Shown one piece after another: positions 47,488 to 59,737 of a DNA stretch of 64,000 bases. Every line of letters starts with the position of its first letter. Position 1 is the stretch's first letter. The stretch lies in assembly GCA_033030425.1 (NCBI GenBank), contig JAUFSD010000023.1:1240001-1304000 (forward strand), in the 5' to 3' direction. Made by a program: the position numbers and the translations under genes. The DNA comes from Verpa conica (Eukaryota > Ascomycota > Pezizomycetes > Pezizales > Morchellaceae). Below the pieces are notes generated by a model, which did no database searches, was not told the DNA's origin, and saw only the letters and a program-made list of their open reading frames with translations.

Positions 47488-49797
47488 GTAACCGAGCTTG
47501 ATACATCTAAAAATACAAGGCATTTGTGTTTCAGAGTTTTTTCTGCATCTTATTTTATCTAGTTTGCTACGGGGTTGGTCCCCCCACTTCCTTTTGTCAT
47601 TTAATCTGGGATTGTATCCGCTTGTGGGGATTCAGAGGTTATAAAACCTTTCCGCCTTATAAATTGTGGCTGTTAAGGGCCCAACCTTGTGGTTACTTCT
47701 CATGTTAGGCCATAGTACCGGACAGGTTGTATTGTTATTAGGTAGACTGAGGTCTCCAAATGAATTTTCTCTGCTTTTATTCTACCTCCTTAGCCCGCCT
47801 TATATCTTGTGTTTAAGAGCCTTTACTATAAGTTATTCTAATGGGACTATTCAGCGTTAAAATATATTAATTCCCCTTCTGGTGCTTGCAGAACAGGTTG
47901 CACTGCTATATGAATAGATATGAAACTTACATATTAGGCTTCTGTGATAAGAAATACTCTTGGGACCTAAAATTCATATTCTTATAAACCACTTATTCTC
48001 ATGGCGCATGCGTATATCTTATCACAGGCAGAGTATTGAACCGGTCAACCATAAATATATAAATATTCATAGATACTAACTGTTAGAGAATACCGTTAGG
48101 GCCTTCTCCAAGAACCTAAAGAAAGAATAAAATTCCGAGTCTCGTGTCTCATGTTTCTTGATCTTTTGTCTTACATTGTAAATCATGACAGCTGAGCATT
48201 CAATATAGGTTTACCTACACTAGTCATATTAAGAATTAAGAGTAGTCTTAGTCTTAAAATAATGTCAAAAGGATAAGAATCCTCAAGGTCATTATAAGAT
48301 AGCTAGAATCTCGGAATAGCAATCTCTAACTATTTCGGGGGTCTTTGAGTATCTCCACCTATCAATAATAAATATAATATACAGGTTACGGCTTAGTGAT
48401 ATCCTAGACCGTCAGCCTTAATGCGATTGTACAGCGGCTAGTGAGAGAGCTACTTAATACAAGAACTTAAAGAATTTTTGACTTGAAGCTAGCTAGTATA
48501 TATACCGTTTAGAGCTTATTTTTTATCATTACACAAAGTTGTACAGCAGCCCCAAGGCTATGTCACGCAGTTGCTAGGCTTAGAAAAAGAAGAGAAAGCA
48601 TTAAATATACAGCCGCACCTTTCTATGACAGACCTTGGTATACCTGATCTCTTGCTAACCCCGATGAATTGGTCTGCTGCTGCATTTCCCCATCAAATTT
48701 ACCTGCTATCCCAAATTTTTCGATGGTTCCATACCGTATTGGTGCCAGAACTAGACCCTTGTCCCTATACAAATATTTAATGGTTACTTATAGAATACCT
48801 ACCTACGGAGACTCACGGTAGTAGAACAGAAGCCCGTCTGTATGTGTATCCAGGGGAAAGAGTGTTAAAAAGCTTTGGTCAGAGCGCATATCCCGTAGTC
48901 TTGATGTTTCTTTTCAGTAATGCGCAGTATAGTCTCATTGGTGAGCACAGTAATCTAATTATCCACAAAGGATAGGATATGAAGATTTTACTCCCATCAC
49001 TTTCAGCACATGAGCGTAAATAGCTTACCTAGCTAGTTCCACGACTCAACTCATTTCTCTTCCGATCAGAGTTAACTTAAGGGCGAGAGTCTGGTGATTA
49101 TATTCGTTTTTCTTCTCTATAGGTCAACATAACTGGAGGAAAGGCTACTGCTAGTACTTGTTTAATATCCGTAGCAGATTGTGTATCTGCGATCAGATTT
49201 CTGTAATAGGATGTAAGCACTAAAAACAGGTGTCCGTGTACACTTGTTATCTTCAAATGACCGGGGATAATATCTTCTATCACATAAACGTACTTACTCT
49301 CGGCTGCTGCATCAACGCCCAGCTGAGGTAAGTCTTGGCACTCATCGGACCCTGATAAACTCTGAAACATCATCCCCCCACTACAGTCTTCCCCTATGCT
49401 AACCGACGCTCATCCGCACAGATATCCTCACAGCCCCTGTTACATATACAAAAAACCGACACAGCCCCAGTGTCGCACCGCCCATGCTATCGACATCCGC
49501 CATATCGCAACCCACTCCCCCTTGCTATCGTTAGGGAGTGCCATACAAAACTCGACTCAAAAAAGCAAAGCTAGGGGTGTATTCTCACTCGACGATCTCA
49601 AGAAGCATACAAGGACAAACCCCGGGTACCAGTATTTCAGTAGCTGAAGCAGGGCTCGCACAGCCCCCACCCGTGACCATGCCTAGCCCCATAGCAGAAA
49701 CGAGAAAAGTTAAAGGTAATGAGGATAAGTAGTTATATTGATATTAAAAAAATTACAGGAGTTGCTGGCATCTTTATTATTCCTAGAGGGACACTTC
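47488..49797. other. Gene-free region
   Basis: AT-rich DNA after the lectin gene. Frames at 48571-48780 (+) and 49098-49373 (-) are under 92 codons with no family features; the plus frame extends upstream as VQQPQGYVTQL and could be a gene fragment, unidentified. Confidence 0.45.
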
Positions 49798-50093
49798 TAC
49801 TCGCTGAAAAATAAAGTCTGTCACTTTGGGTACGAGTCGCAATGGAGTCCCCACACCAAAAAGTGAAGTACCTACATTAGTGTGAGTTTATAGCCACTAA
49901 AAATGTGGGGAATAGAAAAAAACTATAGGGGGCTTGGGAGGGGAAGCTGAGGTATGGTATGAATAGGACTACTAATAGAATATGATCATTAACTTGGGTT
50001 GTTGAGGATATTGTGTGAGTACTTCACTTTTTGGTGTGGGGACTCCGTTGCGACTCGTACCCAAAGTGACAGACTTTATTTTTCAGCGAGTAG
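49798..50093. mobile_element. TACTC-ended MITE (b), 296 bp
   Basis: Arms of about 73 bases (49798-49870 and 50020-50093) are nearly perfect reverse complements beginning TACTCGCTGAAAAATAAAG. The short core is non-coding. The element would fold into a long hairpin. Its terminal TACTC is shared with the other elements of this group. Confidence 0.85.
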
Positions 50094-50468
50094 ATCTGGT
50101 TTGGATAAATTTCTCATGTTTCTAATCTTACGGCCTTTTGGGTAAATATATACAAACTAAATAGATTAATTATAATAGATAAAATAATAGCAAGGGGGTA
50201 TCTGGCTTAGAGGCCCTAAATTTGTGTTCAGAGGTTCTGGGTGGAAAGTGATGTTAGTTCCTCCAAGACGAACTATCACATATGTACATACCATCACTCG
50301 CTGGACTAACTCTATCACATGAGGACCACTATTACTATATGACTAATACTGGTGGCTGCGCATTCCCTCTCAATAAATGAGCTAGTGCCTGTGCATAATA
50401 TACCCGAGATGAAATCATCTTATACTTTACGTATTATTGGTCATCATGGTGATCAGAAACCTCCGACG
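50094..50468. other. Spacer, no gene seen
   Basis: AT-rich DNA between two TACTC-type elements. Confidence 0.45.
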
Positions 50469-50640
50469 TATTCGTATCAGGGCTAAAGTATTGGGACATA
50501 CCGAAAAGGGAAAGATAACAACTGCACAGATCCGTGACGCAATTAAACACAGCAAAGAACAGCGCAGTCGTAACAAAGAAGTGACTGCTCAGATCCGTGA
50601 CAGCCTGGTCTATTGCAATGCTTTGGCCCTGATATGAGTA
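50469..50640. mobile_element. TACTC-ended MITE (c), diverged 172-bp copy
   Basis: Starts TATTCGTATCAGGGC and ends GGCCCTGATATGAGTA. It is alignable along its length with the 58145-58328 element, including CAGATCCGTGACGCAAT and GATCCGTGACAGCCTGGTC. Its arms are more diverged, so this copy looks older. Confidence 0.75.
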
Positions 50641-50829
50641 TATAGTAACCAAAGTAGCCATTATAACCTAGTAATGAGGTATACGTTCATATTCACAATC
50701 CTTAACTATACCTAGAACAGAATTAAGGTGTATATTATATTTTAGGCCATGTCAGGCGTCACGTAAGTCTAGTTCTATGGGAATTGCTTAAGGTTTTACG
50801 GTTGCTAAACACAACTAGATACCTCTACG

Positions 50830-51216
50830 TAGTGTGGTCCACGAGGCCTCGAGGTAAATAATAATAAATTAAAAAAATATTACAGACTCTAGTAGGAGCA
50901 CAAGAGGTCACCCTAGCCATTCCCACAACAATTCGTCACACTGTTTGTAAAAGTACAGGAGCAAGCAATAGGGTGATAGTTTGATACTATGGAGGAGGGG
51001 GTAAGCTCGACCTCATATGGGTCGACCGCTGGCGGCTATTATTTAATAGCTTTAAATTATTACGAAAAATGGTTCTATGCGTCAAGGCCCCTCGAGGTAC
51101 CTCGAGGCCAGACTCCTAATTCCCAAGGCGAGCCAAAGCCAGAAGCCTACAAAGCCGAGGCACCTCGAGATTACCCCCCCCCTGCCTCGCCTCAAGCGGC
51201 CTCGTGGACCACACTA
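50830..51216. mobile_element. hAT-type MITE, copy 2 (387 bp)
   Basis: Same 18-base ends as the 45133 copy, in the same orientation, with a shorter left subterminal block. Flanking octamers are CCTCTACG (50822-50829) and CCTCTATG (51217-51224), a target duplication with one mismatch. The core shares TTACAGACTCTAGTAGGAG with copy 1. Confidence 0.9.
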
Positions 51217-51224
51217 CCTCTATG

Positions 51225-53627
51225 GTTTCAGGTCACTGTGATCACCAATACTATGAGAGTCCTAGTCTAGGAACCCGTGTATGATCCTATGTATGTTGAT
51301 CACTGTTATTCTATTGGATAAATAATTGTCTACAGTTAAAATCACATTAAAATATTAGAGCCTTCCTAGCTTCTATATCTCTGGCACTTATTAAATAGGC
51401 CTAGGAATCAATTTGAATATACGCCTTAGAAGAGGTCTACCGGAGTGAAGAGCCTCTCAGAAATCACTTTTTTCAACCTAATCGTGAAGTAATAGAGCTG
51501 AGGGCTCGAGAGAAAGAGAAGATTGGTAAAGGACAATAGAAAAAAACTTATATTCACATCGATAAGACATGGCACAATGCGTTTGCACCACGGCGCAGCC
51601 CAGCACTGCCTATGTCTCAGAAGCTGACTATTGCTTTGGTATTTATCTAACCCTATGCGCTTAGACCTTCAGTACGGAGCTGTAAGACCTTTCAGGAATT
51701 CGATTGTCAGGTCAGGTCCTGCCTATAGCTTCATATTTATGTAATAGCAGTCTTTTCTAAAAACGTTAGTGATTTGCGAGTATAAGATCTGAAACATACC
51801 ATAGGCTGGGAGGCTGCTGGTGCCTAGGCTTACCAGCTAGTATCTAAGCGCCTTGCTACTCAGCGCAGCTAAGAACATAGACATGCAAGTTTTGTTCGAT
51901 AGATATATTTTACCCACTAATGGTATTTTCTCAAGTAATATCCCTAGCCTCTAAATGATTCATGTCCAAGTTGCGTTGCCTGTCCAGAGTACGTTAAGGG
52001 ATGTACATGGTTAAAACTCCACCAAGGAATGGGTAGCCGATCCTGCCCTCCTCCGATCCTCCGAGGAAGTATAAAACTCTCCTAAAGTTGGTTGCACAAA
52101 ACTGCTGTAGGTACTTTACAGTAGGTACGCCCGTAACTGCTATTGCATAATATGCGAAACTACCCCAAGCCTAGCAATATCAGCCCACTATTGAAACGTC
52201 GGTGATCTACCTAAACATACAAGTCTTATCTTCACCAACCGTTAGGTGTACTTTGTTCCTAGAGGTACCACACCCAACCAAATTCCTTGCTTTGAATAAT
52301 TGTAGCTTCTTCACGCCCTCTGCGAGGAGATTCCTAGTTATTAGGAACGTGCACCTACCGACTTACAGTGAAGGGCCGATTGGAGCCAAAGGGAGGAATG
52401 TATAGATTAGTATGGGATAGGTTGGTATAAAGTCTTGATGGTGTTTTGTGGTTGAAGCAAGGCTGAAGAGTGCCCGGCAATTGAGGCCTGGAGCCCACTT
52501 GCACACGTGTAATCTTATTGCGTTTATAGCCCCACCAACTCGTTCGATCGGTGAAATTCCAGTGTAGGAAACCCATCTATGGCGCGCCACGACTACCACC
52601 CACCACCAGCTCGTGTGCTTGCTCTGTATTTTCCGGGTGTTTCTAGTGAATAGGCAATTGAATACGCATCGTGAAGATACCCAAAGTGAGCGATGGGTAA
52701 TCGGCGATGGGCGATGGGCGGCTATGTGTATTTTGTGCGGCTATTTCAACGGGCATGTGCGGCCATCAAAAGCGGAGTCATCTGTTTGCTCTACTCTGGG
52801 GTCTATCTGCACTAACTACTGTATTTGGTTGGGTGATCGGAAGTCTACTTGGTCATGGTTCTAACTAGTCGTGACTTTTTGATTTGCCTTATCTAGCCTA
52901 GTACGCCTACAGTCTTATTTGATTAACCCCAAAATTCTGAGACTTGCATCTTCAGATCTGGTCCTAGTAAAATTTTCATTTTCATAAAATGGCAGCCTTG
53001 TGGCCAGCGCAGCACGCTACCTTTTGTTGAATTGGTGGGATTCATGTTTCTAGTGCAACTCATCGCCTGGGAAACCTGGCATAATATCTTTGGTGTATGG
53101 ATTAGGCCACTGCGTTGAAGTTTCTTTTTCTCTAGCCTTGCAGCTCACAAAGCTGTGGAAGTCTAACTTGTAGCGTGTTCATCCTATCAGAAGCATGCGC
53201 AGTGCCAGTGAGACACTTTTTTTCCTTCACGATATTTAGCACTTTTCTAGGTATTATGTATTTTGGAGGGTAGGCAGTCAAACTTTAAAAGAGGGCAATT
53301 CACCGCTTCTAACTCAAACGATTTCAAATCTCTTTCCCCTACGTTTAGTACCAGATGCCCTGGTGTTTTTACTGCTATTTACTAGCATAAATCCGAATCC
53401 CACCACGTTTATACCTGGATTATAAGCCATTGAATTAGATAAGAAAAATAGCGAAACAGACCTATTATACCGGGCCTTGGTTTTCCACTACCAGCAATGG
53501 TAACCTATCCTTAATCAATGAAGTTCGGGAATAAGACTAATTATTGTAGGCTCGCTACACGCTTTCGACCTCTCAGCTTTTCTTCCTTATACTTTTTCAG
53601 GCTTTCGGCCAGATAGAAAGTGCCCCA
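51225..53627. other. Gene-free region
   Basis: AT-rich DNA with only short frames. A GATGGGTAATCGGCGATGG-like minisatellite trace lies at 52690-52720. No gene is supported before the membrane-protein ATG. Confidence 0.5.
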
Positions 53628-55298
53628 ATGCAGTATGATCACCGGGAGTACCCTATCTCTGCCTCCGGAAGGGAGAAATACACGTACGATCTTGTTAGTT
53701 CCGACGAATATCAGGTCAACTCTACCTTTAATAATTCCACCAGCACAATCAATTTGCACGTCACTGGGCCCCCCGGAGAGATCGCTCTTTACGTTCGAGG
53801 TACCAGGAACTCCTGGGATGACCGTACGATCTACATGGATCGTTTTATTGATCAGCCTAGAACGCGCGGTACCATCGGCATCCTCTTTAGTTGCATCTTC
53901 ACTCTATTTCTCTGCGTATGGACAGCATTTCACGCCAATATAGTACCAGAGAGGGAAGATAAGAAGAGAGGGATTTACGAATGCCTCGGGAACTGGCGTC
54001 AAAAAGCCTTTTGGAGTGTGATTATCATCATTTTCCCAGAGTCTTCGCTCTTTTTCGCCCTATTCGAGAGAAGAAAAGCAAATGAGATATGTACATCGAT
54101 CGACAAGGTACTTCACGGACCCTCCAACAAATCGAGTAAAACGCCCTGGTATCGCCCTAAGACGATCTATAAACTTATCAATTGGTTAAGTGGGGAATCA
54201 GAATCTTCTAGCGAATACTGGAGCGGAAAGCAGCAGCTTGGGTATTTTGCCCTGATGGGAGGCTTTGCTATTAGGGACACACGCGACGGTAAAAACAAAC
54301 TAATGACCCTGACACCGTGCGGTGTATACCTCCTCTATCGATGCTTAGAGCCAGCAGATAGGCTGGCCAAGATAGTAGACGACAAGAATAGAACAAGCCC
54401 CCTAGCAAAGTGTCTAGTGCTTTTTCAGGTCATATGGATAATTATCCAAATTATCTGTCGATATAGGTCACATTTGAGTGTGACACTGTTGGAGACACAT
54501 ACGGTTATACACGGGGTGTGCGCCTTGGCGACTTATCTGATTTGGTTCAAAAAACCTTTCGATGTTAAGCACCCTATCGAGCTAGATATCGAGCCAGAAT
54601 TGCATGCCCGCCTATTACACGTATCAGATAAGGGTACCAATGGAAGATGTAAGGAACTGTTTGACGCGGAGGTGGGGGGATCCCATTCGCCGCTAGGAAA
54701 CTCCAACACCCAGGGGGAAGGACCAAAAGAGCCACTGCTTAAGTCAGAAGATCTACACCATGCGTGGGAATGCATGCCTATTTTAGCCGAACGGGCGGGC
54801 CAAACAAAGCTTGTCTTGAGGGTACTTATCGGAGAAGAAATGCAGTCTTTATCTTTTCCAGATCGAATACTGAAAGTATCCAGGGGGTTGACTAAAGTTT
54901 GGCGCGAATTCCTCATACTGTTAGGAGCTAGCGTCGTTTATGGGGGGCTGCACTTTTGGGCATTTCAACTCGGTCACTTCCCTACTCCATTGGAGAAGTT
55001 TTTGTGGCAACTAGCTTTGTATTCTATCGGCGCAGGATTGATAGGTTGTCTTCTAGCTTTGCTTATCAGCTGCTATGTTTCTAAACATGGTGCTGCCAGC
55101 TCCACCCTTAATCCCTCTAAAAATTCCAGTGCGTGGGAAGTGATCTTCTTGGGTATAAGATGGCTATTTGTTGTTATTTGTCTGACTGGTTTAGTTTTGG
55201 CGAGATTGTACTTTTTTGGGGAATCCTTTGCTGCATTAAGGGACCCCAGTGCTAAAGCATTTAGAATGGTCAGTTGGACGAACCTATCATTTATCTAG
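53628..55298 (+). CDS. Fungal multipass membrane protein, 556 aa, unknown function
   Basis: This is an intronless 556-residue frame from the ATG at 53628. A polar N-terminus with N-glycosylation sequons (NSTFNNSTS) precedes TM1 GTIGILFSCIFTLFLCVWTA (about 82-101), then the family-typical FWSVIIIIFPESSLFFALF. A long cytosolic loop contains LGYFALMGGFAI. Further hydrophobic segments lie near 266-284, 296-312, 430-455, 462-490 and 505-530, about seven in all. This pattern (WTxxH...PE...MGGF) is a large uncharacterised family in Pezizomycotina; no activity is known to me. It sits alone with over 2 kb of gene-free DNA on each side. Confidence 0.85.
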   Translation: MQYDHREYPISASGREKYTYDLVSSDEYQVNSTFNNSTSTINLHVTGPPGEIALYVRGTRNSWDDRTIYMDRFIDQPRTRGTIGILFSCIFTLFLCVWTAFHANIVPEREDKKRGIYECLGNWRQKAFWSVIIIIFPESSLFFALFERRKANEICTSIDKVLHGPSNKSSKTPWYRPKTIYKLINWLSGESESSSEYWSGKQQLGYFALMGGFAIRDTRDGKNKLMTLTPCGVYLLYRCLEPADRLAKIVDDKNRTSPLAKCLVLFQVIWIIIQIICRYRSHLSVTLLETHTVIHGVCALATYLIWFKKPFDVKHPIELDIEPELHARLLHVSDKGTNGRCKELFDAEVGGSHSPLGNSNTQGEGPKEPLLKSEDLHHAWECMPILAERAGQTKLVLRVLIGEEMQSLSFPDRILKVSRGLTKVWREFLILLGASVVYGGLHFWAFQLGHFPTPLEKFLWQLALYSIGAGLIGCLLALLISCYVSKHGAASSTLNPSKNSSAWEVIFLGIRWLFVVICLTGLVLARLYFFGESFAALRDPSAKAFRMVSWTNLSFI

Positions 55299-57576
55299 AA
55301 GGGATTTTCATATATTGCATGTCTGGGATAGATGAATATGAGGGAGAGGTATTTCCTACTTTTCGAATGTAATTAGTTAGTTACAGAGTTGCTATTTCTG
55401 CTAAAAGTTTAATTTACTGTCTTTTTCTTCTCTTAAGACTGCATGGTATACCGCACTATTGCTATATTAGGATCGAGTTCTTGGAAGAAATAGGCTTCAA
55501 GAAGAAAAAAATATTTTGAATAATTTTTTAGACTCGCTAACGAGTCAGACTATAACCCAATAAAAACGCGTAAACCTAAACTTATACTAAGAATTGCTAT
55601 AAATTTCCTTATGTTTCATGCAGCCTCTCCTATACTCTGAAATGAGGACTAAGTAATTGGCTTAGAAGGGCTTAAGTGGGGGAACCTCCGAGCACTAGTA
55701 TTAACTTTTAGAACAGCTCAATACTCAGGCGTTTATTAAATACTCGTAGTGAGGAGAGACACAGCACCAAAACTCACCAAAATCCTTTTACAGAAAAACC
55801 CCAAAATCATACACAAAGCCAGGAATAAGTTATCTATAGTACCCAGATCTACTGTGATAAATCTATATTATTATTGTTATTGTGTTTGTTGTCTTATCAT
55901 GTTGTTTTGTTGCTACTACCTCCCACACACATAATTTTGAGTGTCGCCTAAGGTTGCAACCTCCCTACGAGTATTTAATAAACACCTGAGTACAGCGATG
56001 ACTAATCTTGCCCGTTTCCCAATGACTCGGTGTTTTGGCTAGGCGTAGTCTAGCCAGCTTCGATACCGATTCCCTGCATTTTATTAATCCGTATCAGTAT
56101 ATCAGATGACGTACAACACACAACTTCGCTCATGTATATATGTGTATGAGCTCGACTAGCTATGTAGATTGGATCATAGACGTTGAGATTAGGTTTGTGG
56201 AACCATTAGAATACTATATATCTAATCATCACTATAAGCCCACTCTAATGCAGGGATAACATGCATTAACACGTTAGTCATCACGCCAAAAGAATTTATA
56301 GCAGATCTAACCTTATCAATGTAAATATATAGAGTTCTTCTTGTCTCAGTATCTATGGCTCCAATCATTCCAGCATATGTTAATGCACATATACCCCTGT
56401 CGCAAGACATACTGTGTTGTTAGTTATTGTTGCTGGTTAGGAGAGGACAGTTGGCCTTATAGCTTAGTATTATGTACTCTTGCTTGGTATCTTTGATAGG
56501 GCGTGAATTTTTGCAACTCAAAGTTATAAAACATAGAGATATTAAAGGAAATTATTTAACAATAAGTATACGTGATCTTGGCAGATTATAGGGTTGAAAA
56601 TTTCGGACCGGGACTACATATATATACCGTCTAACATTGACCGATGGGGCTGGGTTCTTGCAAACTAAAGTAATATATTTATTAAACATGTTATATCAAC
56701 CTCGTGTAAGTCCCCCTAGTCTCTCTCCAGCCGCGCTCTTTGCACATACATGATACACAGACATTTATCACTAAGGAAATGGCTCTACGCCAGGGGCTTG
56801 GATCATGACTCTATTATTTGGAAAAGGAAGTTATCTACAAAACGTGAGCGAATATATAACCTAAGATCAGATCAACGCTAGACCCACAAATATAACTACT
56901 ATTATGAACTATTGAAGATGACTAGTAGAGCCTCACAGCGAAAGCAAGAATGTCAAATATAGTGAGCAAGCTAATCGCTGGTAAAAGCCGACCTGAACCA
57001 CTCACTCCTAAACATTCTTATCGTTCATATTATTTTATTATAGCTACCGTATAATCTGATTAAATTCGACCCGCTATAGCAGGGGTGGGTGTGCATTAAT
57101 AGGCGCTGGAACAGTTGAAGCCACGAAACCTCTTGGCTCTAGAACAAGAAAGGTACGTACTTGTACTGATATAGTGTAAAACTGTGCTACTTTTTGTCTT
57201 TTGTGTCGAATATTGCACAAAAACGCATGTTATCCACGGCCACATGCACAGCGGGTCGAATTTAATTAGATTATATGGTAGGCTATATACAGGAGAGGTA
57301 ATTAAAATATCGCATAAATAATACCTATATAAGACAAAAAAATCGAGGAAAGAGCCATGGGAAATGGTAGGGGGGAAAATAAACATAACGTAGCCACCTC
57401 TGCACATAGCCGCCTTTGTCTACATAGCCACCTCTCCAACTACATAGCCTCTTCTTATCCTGATAAAGCAGTTCTCTCCATTAGGCACTTTCCCATGCAA
57501 ACGATCCAATACCCAAGCTTTCCTTCACTCGGGTCATAAACGCCACATCCTACCGCCGCTCAATGATATTCATGTA
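55299..57576. other. Gene-free region
   Basis: AT-rich DNA. A 62-codon minus frame at 56222-56410 is helical-looking but unidentified, so it is not called. The right edge is the TA target of a MITE. Confidence 0.45.
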
Positions 57577-58144
57577 CAGCCGTGTCCAACAAATTCCCGG
57601 AGCCCCCCCCATAGCAACGGGGGCATTTCAGCGATACATCAACAACCATAAAGTTTCTACAAAGAGAAGTGTTTAGGATAAGCTAAATGAGGTGATTTAA
57701 CTCTACAATGAGGCCTCTGGGTCACTTGGCTCATATGTAGAGGGTTAGTCCCCCAATCTATTAAGAGCTCTATCTCAATACTCATACAGGCAATAAGGCC
57801 CAAAAAATGCGCCAATGGTCACCAGATTAAATACATATATATCATACAAGACTAACTTCCTACCCCATTAGTTCTAAACTATTTCATTAAATGGTTGATG
57901 AACTAGAGTTGATTAGGTATTTGTTTTGGTGTGAACTGACAAGACTTATTGAAGGTCACACCACAGGGGTCAAAAGACTCCCAAAGTGGTATTTTTCTCG
58001 GATTTCTTTACATACTTATATCCCCCATAGTCTCTTTAGTACCTATATGTATTCCCATATTAATACTAGTATTTGTGGTTGTGTTGAGGTCTGCGGAATT
58101 GCCGTTGCCATGGGGGGGCTCCGGGAATTTGTTGGACACGGCTG
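57577..58144. mobile_element. Pogo-like MITE, copy 2 (CAGCCGTGTCC ends, 568 bp)
   Basis: Left arm 57577-57620 (CAGCCGTGTCCAACAAATTC, then GGAGCC and a C-run) and right arm about 58095-58144 are reverse complements. TA flanks both sides (57575-57576 and 58145-58146). The interior matches the 1060-1855 copy in inverse orientation. It is non-autonomous. Its right TA is also the first two bases of the next element. Confidence 0.82.
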
Positions 58145-58328
58145 TACTCGTGTCAGGGCTAAAGTATTGGGACACGCTGAAAAGGGAAATATAACGATTG
58201 CACAGACCCGTGACGCAATCAAACGCAGTAAAAACAGTGAAGCACGGTGGTAGCAACAGAGAAAAATAGTGACCGCTCAGATCCGTGACAGCCTGGTCTG
58301 TCCCAATACTTTAGCCCTGACACGAGTA
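58145..58328. mobile_element. TACTC-ended MITE (d), 184 bp
   Basis: Arms TACTCGTGTCAGGGCTAAAG and the complementary right end, about 30 bases, terminate at 58145 and 58328. It aligns with the 50469-50640 copy. It abuts the pogo-like element with a shared TA and ends about 145 bases before the ATG of the broken PLA2. Confidence 0.85.
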
Positions 58329-58473
58329 CGTATTACTCGCATTTATATATATTTTCCTTCTCACTTTAAAGGAAACTTGCGCTCAAGTCCACCACGAGGG
58401 GATCTACCCGATATCCAGGCGGTTGATCCAACATTGCTCAGCAGAACCTTCAAAACCGGGCCTCACTATCAAA

Positions 58474-59213
58474 ATGGCGAAGATCTATCTGCTCTTTATC
58501 CTCCTCCTAGCCGTATTCAGCCTCGTTAGTGCCAATACCACCATTGTTCGTCGTGAAACCGAGATACAAACAACGGACCGTCGCCTTTTCGATTCTCCAA
58601 TAGACATCTTTCTAGAGGCGAGAAATAAGGCGGGGGATTATCTGCTTAACTTTATGAGTGATGGATGCTCCAAGGTTGCTGATAAGCCACTAGGCTTCGA
58701 CTTTTGGCAAGCTGTGAAAGACATGATTTTGGCTATCGCAACTACAAGAAGGTAGGACTCCTCAATGACAAAAATCGCGCAAAAATAAACAAGAGATTCA
58801 GAGAGGATATGGGGAATGTTTGCAGCACCGTAAGCGACCAAGGGATCGACTTTCGCTATCCAATTGCCACCATTATCGCTGAAGCTATGAAAGTTGCGAC
58901 GACACTAGTTGATTTAGCCATCGAAATTTATGAGGATTTAACTAGTGATGAAACTTCCAGTAACGACAGTCAAATTACTGGTGGAGACCTTATTTATGAC
59001 GGTAAAGATGGCGATGGAGCTGTCAGCTATAGGTATAGCACTAGGGATGTTTTTGAGAAGATTGCGGATACCTATTATGAGGGTGTGACAATGGATGGTT
59101 GGATCCGTAATATCAATGGAGCCTGTAGATATGGTGGCGCTAGCGGTAATATTTATTTTTGGGGGGTTTATGCTCTTTTATTTACTCTTGTATTCGGGTA
59201 TGGGTCGTGGTGA
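58474..59213 (+). pseudogene. Fungal phospholipase A2 gene with frameshift
   Basis: The ATG at 58474 opens a signal peptide (MAKIYLLFILLLAVFSLVSA) and the N-terminal part of a group XIV secreted PLA2 domain, with SDGCSKVADKPLGFDF. One base is then missing in the T-run at 58702-58705, where the intact paralogue has five T. The first frame therefore stops at 58755. The +1 frame continues with SCERHDFGYRNY, which holds the catalytic His-Asp pair, and runs to 59213. The C-terminus matches the paralogue (IADTYYEGVT...YFWG.YA...LVFGYG.W). The downstream frame has no stops, so the break is recent, a sequencing error, or compensated in some other way. As read, no full enzyme is made. Confidence 0.8.
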
Positions 59214-59737
59214 GGGGCTAGTTATAATGTTCTGTTTTTGTAGCATAGGCGGTTCGATTGAGGATAGCATTAGTAATTGACATCATAGAGAAACAGTAAC
59301 TACTTGAGATAACTATATCATAATAGTACTTTGTAACTACTACTTCTGTTATAATAATTTTAATTTAACATCATTTTCAAGCATAAAGACAGCTTCTTAC
59401 TATGTAGTAATCGTCATCTTAGATTACTTAGTTAGAATGCATTGACCTATTAGCTACCTATAGATCCTAGATACTTAAGTCTGAGCTTAGGAAAATAGCT
59501 ATAGTAGTAATAGGTTCGTATTTTATAAGTGATATCTATTAGCGTGGGTTTAAAACAAAGAATATTATTTATGTTTCAAAGTAATGTATTAAGATCACTA
59601 TGATACAACAATGATTGAAAATAAAAATACAATTCACTCTGTAATATTGCGATTTGATACAACATTAAGTACATATATTACCTACTAATTCTATTCCCAA
59701 TATTCAACTCCTAAATAAAGACACCCTGGCTACGTAC
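59214..59737. other. Convergent intergenic region
   Basis: AT-rich spacer between the two tail-to-tail PLA2 genes; presumably 3' UTRs. Nothing else seen. Confidence 0.5.
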
